Of a stretch of DNA of 21,811 bases, positions 16,935-21,811 are shown piece after piece. The translations under genes and the position numbers were made by a program. The notes beneath the pieces were generated by a model. That model was not told where the DNA came from. It did not search any database and worked only from the letters and a program-made list of their open reading frames with translations. The DNA is from JAYZAP01 sp964645285 (GTDB lineage Bacteria; Pseudomonadota; Alphaproteobacteria; JAAXGF01): assembly GCA_964645285.1 (NCBI GenBank), contig CAZYDR010000063.1, positions 1 through 21,811 on the forward strand, read 5' to 3'. The first letter of the stretch is position 1. Each line of letters opens with the position of its first letter.

Positions 16935-16966
16935 GGGCCGCATTGCACATCGTTCGAGGGAGCCGC

Positions 16967-17893
16967 ATGAGAGTCGTATTGGCGAAGCCGCGAGGGTTCT
17001 GCGCCGGAGTAGAGCGTGCCATCGCCATCGTCGAGCGCGCCCTTGAGATTTATGGGCCGCCGGTCTACGTGCGCCATGAAATCGTCCATAACAAGCATGT
17101 GGTCGAAAGTCTTCGGGAGAAAGGCGCTCATTTTGTCGATGACCTTAATGAGATTCCCGCCGGCGCCATCACCGTCTTTAGCGCCCACGGGGTATCCCAG
17201 GTGGTCGAGGACGCTGCTAAGGCGCGGGACCTGCCGGTTATCGACGCCACTTGTCCGCTGGTTGCCAAGGTTCATAAGGAAGGTCAGAAATACGAGCGCG
17301 GCGGCCGCGAGGTTATTCTCATCGGTCACGAAGGTCATCCGGAGGTCGAAGGCACTCTGGGCCGGGTCAACGGCCGGGTCCATCTGGTTTCTACCGTCGA
17401 GGACGTGACCCGGCTGGAGATCGCCGATCCGACGATGATTTCCTATGTCACCCAGACCACTCTAAGCGTCGATGACACGCGAGACGTAGTCGAGGCCCTG
17501 AAGGAACGTTTTTCCGAAATTCTTGGCCCTGACGTGCGCGATATCTGCTACGCCACCCAGAATCGCCAGCAAGCCATCCGTGACCTGGCCGGCGAGGTTG
17601 ATCTGATTTTGGTGATCGGTTCCCAGAACAGTTCCAACTCGAACCGGTTGAGCGAGATCGGCACGGAGAACGACGTTCCCACTTATTTGATTGACGACGC
17701 CGGCAGTATCGACACCGCCTGGTTCGACGGCGTCGAGACCGTGGGCATCACCGCCGGTGCCTCGGCGCCCGAGATTCTGGTCCAGGAAATGGTCGATCGC
17801 CTGCGCGAAATGGCGACGGTAGAAATCGAGCATCTTGATGGTGTCGAGGAACGGGTCCATTTCAAGATGCCGGCCGAGCTGGCGAAAACCTGA
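16967..17893 (+). CDS. ispH: 4-hydroxy-3-methylbut-2-enyl diphosphate reductase (IspH)
   Basis: The last enzyme of the MEP pathway: it reduces HMBPP to IPP and DMAPP with a [4Fe-4S] cluster. All three cluster cysteines are present: C12 in PRGFCAGVERA, C96 in DATCPLV and C194 in ICYATQNRQ. The substrate ligands H41 (EIVHN), H124 and E126 (HEGHPEVEG) are also there, as are VIGSQNSSNSNR and the C-terminal GASAPE. Its 308 residues are normal length. ATG 16967 follows GAGGGAG six bases upstream; longer upstream frames lack similarity. It lies 25 bp before hpnH in one operon, tying precursor supply to hopanoid synthesis. Confidence 0.97.
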   Translation: MRVVLAKPRGFCAGVERAIAIVERALEIYGPPVYVRHEIVHNKHVVESLREKGAHFVDDLNEIPAGAITVFSAHGVSQVVEDAAKARDLPVIDATCPLVAKVHKEGQKYERGGREVILIGHEGHPEVEGTLGRVNGRVHLVSTVEDVTRLEIADPTMISYVTQTTLSVDDTRDVVEALKERFSEILGPDVRDICYATQNRQQAIRDLAGEVDLILVIGSQNSSNSNRLSEIGTENDVPTYLIDDAGSIDTAWFDGVETVGITAGASAPEILVQEMVDRLREMATVEIEHLDGVEERVHFKMPAELAKT

Positions 17894-17918
17894 AAAGCCC
17901 CTATAAGGAATATTGATC

Positions 17919-19025
17919 GTGGGAATTCCCCTCATTCAGCAGGCGCGCGTCGGCGCTTACATCGCCAAGCAGCGCGTCATGGGCGTCAAGCGCTATCCGT
18001 TGGTGCTCATGCTCGAGCCGCTGTTTCGCTGTAACCTGGAATGCGCAGGCTGTGGTAAGATTCAGTTCCCCACGCCGATCCTCAACAGCCGCCTCAGCGC
18101 CGAGGAATGCCTCGCGGCGGTCGATGAATGCGGCGCGCCCATCGTTTCCATCCCCGGCGGTGAGCCGCTCATTCACAAGGAAATCGGCGCCATTGTTTCG
18201 GGCATTATCGCGCGCAAGAAGTTCGTCTATCTCTGTAGCAATGCCCTGTTGCTCGAAAAGAAGATGGATATGTTCGAGCCGCGTCCCTATCTGACGTTTT
18301 CCATCCATCTCGATGGCATGCGCAAAGAGCACGACGCGTCGGTGTGCCAGCCCGGTGTGTTCGACCGCGCGGTCAGCGCCATCAAGGTCGCCGCGGCCAA
18401 GGGTTTTCGGGTCAATGTCAATTGCACTCTGTTCTCCGAAGCCGAGGCTGAAAAGGTCGCCGCGTTCTTTGATTTCGTCTCGACCCTGGGGGTCGAAGGC
18501 GTGACCGTGTCGCCGGGCTTCAGCTACGAGAAAGCGCCAACCCAGGAGAACTTCCTCACCCGGGGCAAGACCAAGGAAATGTTCCGCGAGATATTCCGCC
18601 TCGGCAAGGGCCGCGACTGGACCCTCAATCATTCGTCCCTTTATCTCGATTTCCTGGCCGGCAACCAGACCTACGAATGCACGCCCTGGGGTAACCCGAC
18701 GCGGAATATTTTCGGCTGGCAGCGGCCCTGTTATCTGCTCGGCGAGGGTTACGCGAGCAGTTTCAAGGCGCTGATGGAAGAGACCGCGTGGGAACAGTAC
18801 GGCACCGGCGCTTACGAAAAATGCGCCAATTGCATGGCCCACTGCGGCTACGAAGCGACCGCGGTGGCCGATACCACGGCCAATCCGCTCAAGGCATTCG
18901 GGGTGCATCGCCGGGGACCGCGCACCGAGGGGCCCATGGCGCCGGATGTTCCTCTTGAAGGCGCCCGGCCCGCCGAGCAATTCCCCGAAGTTCCGCCTGA
19001 GTTTGTGTTACCCGCGGCCGAATAG
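17919..19025 (+). CDS. hpnH: HpnH, radical SAM adenosylhopane synthase
   Basis: A 368-residue radical SAM enzyme that adds the 5'-deoxyadenosyl radical to diploptene to make adenosylhopane, the first step of hopanoid side-chain synthesis. Seen: the CxxxCxxC cluster motif C38NLECAGC45, the SAM-binding SIPGGEPLIH, FSIHLDGMRKEHD, and the C-terminal cysteine-rich CANCMAHCGYEATAV. GTG 17919 is chosen because AAGGA lies nine bases upstream and GIPLIQQARVGAYI is the family N-terminus; a TTG at 17913 would be too close to the ribosome-binding site. It is in operon with ispH. Its last 18 bases overlap the 3' end of hpnG on the other strand. Confidence 0.95.
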   Translation: MGIPLIQQARVGAYIAKQRVMGVKRYPLVLMLEPLFRCNLECAGCGKIQFPTPILNSRLSAEECLAAVDECGAPIVSIPGGEPLIHKEIGAIVSGIIARKKFVYLCSNALLLEKKMDMFEPRPYLTFSIHLDGMRKEHDASVCQPGVFDRAVSAIKVAAAKGFRVNVNCTLFSEAEAEKVAAFFDFVSTLGVEGVTVSPGFSYEKAPTQENFLTRGKTKEMFREIFRLGKGRDWTLNHSSLYLDFLAGNQTYECTPWGNPTRNIFGWQRPCYLLGEGYASSFKALMEETAWEQYGTGAYEKCANCMAHCGYEATAVADTTANPLKAFGVHRRGPRTEGPMAPDVPLEGARPAEQFPEVPPEFVLPAAE

Positions 19026-19706
19026 GGGCGCGCCGTCCACGGCGCAGCGACGCAATACACCAAGCGCCTGACGGGTTTCCAGAGCAACCCGTATGAGCCC
19101 CGGCAATTCCCAGGGGCGCAGCAGGAGTGCCCCCAATACGGCCCCAATCCGAGGTGAACCATCGGTGCCGCCCAGGCCCGCCAGCGCCGCATGGGGCAAA
19201 CTGTCGTGAGCGCCGTCGGCAATGACGCGGACGACAGCGAAGGGTCGGCCTGTATCGGCCGCGACCCGCGCCACCACGTGGCTTTCCATATCAACGGCGA
19301 TAGCGCCGCAGTGCTCGTGAACGGCACGTTTTTCGGTAACTGTTGCAGTCGGCCGGTCACAGCCGGCGACGGTCCCGATTTCGGGCCCCAATCCGGCGAG
19401 CAGGGTGGACAGGCAATTGCGCCATTCAATGTCGGTCTCGTGTTCGATACCCGCGGCATCGACCACTGTTTTGCCGATGACAAGATCGCCGGCGCCGCAC
19501 CTGGAATCGAGACCGCCGGCAATGCCAAAGCTCAGTAAAGCTTCGACACCGTCGCGCACCAGCCGTCGGGCGCCATCTTCGGCCTGGGCCGGATCACCAC
19601 TGGAACAAATAATCGCGATTGCACCTATGTCGCCCCCGGCGGCCCCGGCGGGACTGAGACAGTGAGCCTCCGCCGTCATACCGGTGACGACGCCGAGACG
19701 GCTCAC
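19008..19706 (-). CDS. hpnG: HpnG, adenosylhopane nucleosidase/phosphorylase
   Basis: A 232-residue protein of the nucleoside phosphorylase / MTA-SAH nucleosidase fold. In hopanoid clusters HpnG removes adenine from adenosylhopane to give ribosylhopane. Seen: LGVVTGMTAEAHCL at the N-terminus, LLSFGIAGGLD (the conserved Gly-rich loop), GDLVIGKTVVD, AVDMESHVVARVA with the ribose-binding Met-Glu pair, and VVRVIADGAHDSLP with the catalytic-region Asp. GTG 19706 overlaps the shc stop (GTGA), a translational-coupling arrangement; an upstream frame extension to 19853 lies inside shc and is not used. Order shc-hpnG is the classical one. Its stop lies inside the hpnH 3' end on the opposite strand. Confidence 0.92.
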   Translation of the reverse strand: MSRLGVVTGMTAEAHCLSPAGAAGGDIGAIAIICSSGDPAQAEDGARRLVRDGVEALLSFGIAGGLDSRCGAGDLVIGKTVVDAAGIEHETDIEWRNCLSTLLAGLGPEIGTVAGCDRPTATVTEKRAVHEHCGAIAVDMESHVVARVAADTGRPFAVVRVIADGAHDSLPHAALAGLGGTDGSPRIGAVLGALLLRPWELPGLIRVALETRQALGVLRRCAVDGAPLFGRG

Positions 19707-21667
19707 ATTCCGTAGGCGCTGGTCAGGTGGTTGCCCTTGCGCAAATTGCGGTAGCGGGCCAGCGCCCACAGGGGGAAGTAGGCGCTGTAGCCGTGGTATT
19801 TGAGGTAGAACACGCGCGGGAAGCCGACTGCGGTATAGTGCTCCTCGTCCCACCGGGCACCATCGCGCGGGGCGTCGAGCAGGTATTCAATGCCGCGGCT
19901 CGTCGCGTCGGTATCGACCTCACCGGCAGCCATCAGGCCAAGTAGGGCCCAGGCGGTTTGCGAGGGCGTACTGGCTTTGGAATAGCCGCGGGTTTCCGGG
20001 AAATAACTGCTGCCGTCCTCGCCCCAGCCACCATCCTCGTGCTGACGTTTCACAAGCCACTCAACGGCTTTACGAATATGTGGCAAATCAGGGTCTTCTT
20101 CGGCGGCGTTAAAGGCATTTAGCACCGACCACGTACCGTAGATATAGTTGGTGCCCCAGCGCCCATGCCACGAGCCATCGTCTTCCTGAACCCGGCGCAG
20201 GAAAGCCAGCCCGCGCGCCACTGCCGGGTGGTCGCGATCAAAGCCCCGTTGGCACAGCATGCCAATACAGCGCGCCGTAACGTCGGCCGTGGGCGGATCG
20301 AGCAACGCGCCATGATCGGCAAACGGGATGGCGTTGAGGTAGGTGTGAACGTTATCGGCGTCAAAGGCGCCCCAGCCACCATTGGCGCTCTGCATGCCTT
20401 CGACCCAATCGACGCCGCGATCGATGGCGTCGTCATGCTGGCCGCCAGCAGCGCGATCAAGGGCCATGACCACAACGGCTGAATCATCAATATCAGGATA
20501 GTGAGCGTTCTCGTACTGAAAGGCCCATCCGCCGGGTTCGAGGTCGGGACGTTTAACCACCCAATCCCCTTTCAAATCCAGGATCTGCCGGTCTTTAAGC
20601 CAGTCCATGGCCGCCTTCATCGAGGGCGAATCAGCGTTTTCGCCGGCCTCCATCATGGCGTGACTTGCCAGGCAGGTGTCCCACAAGGGCGACACGCAGG
20701 GCTGGCAATAGGCGTGGCCATTCCTGATTTCGATCAGATTATCGATGGACTTGGCGGCGGCGGCGCGGGCCGGATGATCCTTGGCATAGCCCAGGCAATC
20801 GAACGCCATGAGCGAATTTGCCATGGCGGGATAAATGGCGCCGAGGCCATGCTCACCATTAAGACGCTCAAGAATAAATTCTTCGGCCCGCTTCAAAGCC
20901 TTTTCGCGCGGCGCTTTGGGAAACATGGGTTCGACCAGACGCAAGATCCTGTCGATGGCCAGGAATGCCCGTGCCAGGGGCCCACGATCAGCGAAGTAAT
21001 TGCGCTCTTTCTCCGGCGGGGTAACGAAGAGCTCGCGAATATTAACATCGCGCGGGTTGCACGCTTTGGGCCGAAAGGTCTGCACCATCAACAACGGCAC
21101 AATCACCACCCGCGACCAATATGAAACTTTGTCGAGATGGAACGGGAACCAGCTTGGCAGCAGCATGATCTCGATCGGCATGACCGGCACGGCGCGCCAC
21201 GGGACCTGACCGAAAAGAGCCAGGGTGATGCGGGTGAAAACGTTGGATTTAGCGGCGCCGCCATGGGCCAGTACAGCCTCCCGGGCGCGTTTCATATGGG
21301 CTGCATCGGGAGAATCGCCAATCAGCTTGAGGGCATAATAGGCCTTCACCGTGGCGCTCATGTTGAAGTTGCCGTCGTGATACAGGGGCCAGCCACCATG
21401 GTCGCCCTGAATGTCACGAAGATAATTGCCGATACGGCCTTCAAGCGCCGGGTCGATCTCGTCAAAATAATGCTTGAGCATGACGTATTCGGACGGAATC
21501 GTCGCATCCGCTTCCAGTTCGAAGCGCCAGTCACCCTCAGCTTGCTGCAACGCCTTGAGACCGGTCAACGCATCGCTGATGGCCTCGTTGAGGCGCGCCA
21601 TGGACGGCTCATCGTCACGCACCGAAGCGGTGTCCTGTAGCAAGATCCGTTCTTGCGCGTTATTCAC
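19703..21667 (-). CDS. shc: Squalene-hopene cyclase
   Basis: A 654-residue monotopic membrane enzyme that cyclises squalene to hopene/hopanol. The catalytic DxDD motif is D392-I-D-D395 in YPDIDDSAVVV. Several QW repeats are visible, for example GDHGGWPLYHDGN (88-100), MQSANGGWGAF, VQEDDGSWHGRWG and QHEDGGWGED. Other family segments: LEADATIPSEYVMLKHY (51-67), SPLWDTCLASHAM (326-338) and YGTWSVLNAF near the C-terminus. Length is normal. The listed start is GTG 21667, with a weak ribosome-binding site; ATG at residue 23 (MARLNEAISDAL) would also give a complete cyclase. It is followed by hpnG with a 4-base overlap. Its promoter is probably upstream of the window edge. Confidence 0.96.
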   Translation of the reverse strand: MNNAQERILLQDTASVRDDEPSMARLNEAISDALTGLKALQQAEGDWRFELEADATIPSEYVMLKHYFDEIDPALEGRIGNYLRDIQGDHGGWPLYHDGNFNMSATVKAYYALKLIGDSPDAAHMKRAREAVLAHGGAAKSNVFTRITLALFGQVPWRAVPVMPIEIMLLPSWFPFHLDKVSYWSRVVIVPLLMVQTFRPKACNPRDVNIRELFVTPPEKERNYFADRGPLARAFLAIDRILRLVEPMFPKAPREKALKRAEEFILERLNGEHGLGAIYPAMANSLMAFDCLGYAKDHPARAAAAKSIDNLIEIRNGHAYCQPCVSPLWDTCLASHAMMEAGENADSPSMKAAMDWLKDRQILDLKGDWVVKRPDLEPGGWAFQYENAHYPDIDDSAVVVMALDRAAGGQHDDAIDRGVDWVEGMQSANGGWGAFDADNVHTYLNAIPFADHGALLDPPTADVTARCIGMLCQRGFDRDHPAVARGLAFLRRVQEDDGSWHGRWGTNYIYGTWSVLNAFNAAEEDPDLPHIRKAVEWLVKRQHEDGGWGEDGSSYFPETRGYSKASTPSQTAWALLGLMAAGEVDTDATSRGIEYLLDAPRDGARWDEEHYTAVGFPRVFYLKYHGYSAYFPLWALARYRNLRKGNHLTSAYGM

Positions 21668-21734
21668 TGTCGCACTCGTCGTTCTTGTTAAATTCGTATG
21701 CTCTCATGGCCATGTCAGATACCCTGAACCCAAA

Positions 21735-21811
21735 CTAAGCCCGCGCTTCTTCCGCGTCCATTTCCCGGCCCAATGCGGCCAACGCCGTGGCAGCGATGTG
21801 GCTCGCCTTGA
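21735..21811 (-). CDS. C-terminal end of an upstream gene, possibly hpnE
   Basis: The last 25 codons of a minus-strand gene entering from the right edge (KASHIAATALAALGREMDAE..., stop at 21735-21737). It ends 67 bp before shc. An Ala-rich final helix is what a FAD-dependent squalene desaturase (HpnE) has, and hpnE often stands just before shc, but 25 residues are too few to decide. Confidence 0.45.
   Translation of the reverse strand, partial: KASHIAATALAALGREMDAEEARA

Noticed and set aside
17901..18980. 359-codon minus-strand open frame opposite hpnH
   Set aside because: It is the antisense shadow of a well-recognised radical SAM gene in GC-rich DNA; it has no family features.
19707..19853. 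N-terminal extension of HpnG into shc
   Set aside because: It would read shc in another frame; the GTG at 19706 gives the family N-terminus with a coupled overlap.

Overview
This looks like a GC-rich alphaproteobacterial chromosome, most likely related to Rhodospirillales. The evidence is a hopanoid-lipid locus (hpnM, an hpnL remnant, hpnN, ispH, hpnH, hpnG, shc) and typical alphaproteobacterial catabolic families (dimethylglycine dehydrogenase-like flavoprotein, CaiB/BaiF CoA-transferase, YdiJ-like FAD/Fe-S oxidoreductase). There are no rRNA or tRNA genes, intact insertion sequences or CRISPR arrays that I can see.

Left part (1-12.2 kb): an exported protein runs off the left edge (minus strand). 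Across a divergent control region lies a DUF1538-type membrane protein followed by a luciferase-like flavin oxidoreductase. Next is a homocysteine S-methyltransferase-like gene (minus), divergent from a broken MFS transporter. A minus-strand series follows: the large FAD/Fe-S oxidoreductase, the dimethylglycine dehydrogenase-like protein and a small SnoaL-like gene, the last damaged by frameshifts. A CoA-transferase is divergent from the FAD/Fe-S gene. A methyltransferase, a dimethylglycine dehydrogenase homologue and a CoA-transferase suggest use of methylated or organic-acid substrates, but the substrates cannot be read from the sequence.

Middle (12.2-14.2 kb): an AT-richer stretch with an unrecognised exported-protein gene split by a 26-bp tandem duplication. 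Then come hpnM (minus) and, divergent from it, the first third of hpnL, which stops abruptly. About 260 bp of unexplained DNA follow before hpnN.

Right part (14.2-21.8 kb): hpnN (hopanoid RND transporter), then a TTGACA-type promoter and the ispH-hpnH pair. These converge on shc-hpnG, whose upstream neighbour (perhaps hpnE) runs off the right edge. Together they cover isoprenoid precursor supply (IspH), cyclisation of squalene (Shc), addition and processing of the adenosyl side chain (HpnH, HpnG) and lipid transport (HpnN, HpnM).

The striking overall feature is the number of damaged genes (MFS, SnoaL-like, exported protein, hpnL) scattered among intact ones. They look like real decay or, for the single-base shifts, possible sequence error. 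I found no clearly undescribed multi-gene system. The most novel-looking single items are the DUF1538 protein with an apparent PII-like tail, the methyltransferase lacking one zinc cysteine, and the broken hpnL in an otherwise well-kept hopanoid locus.
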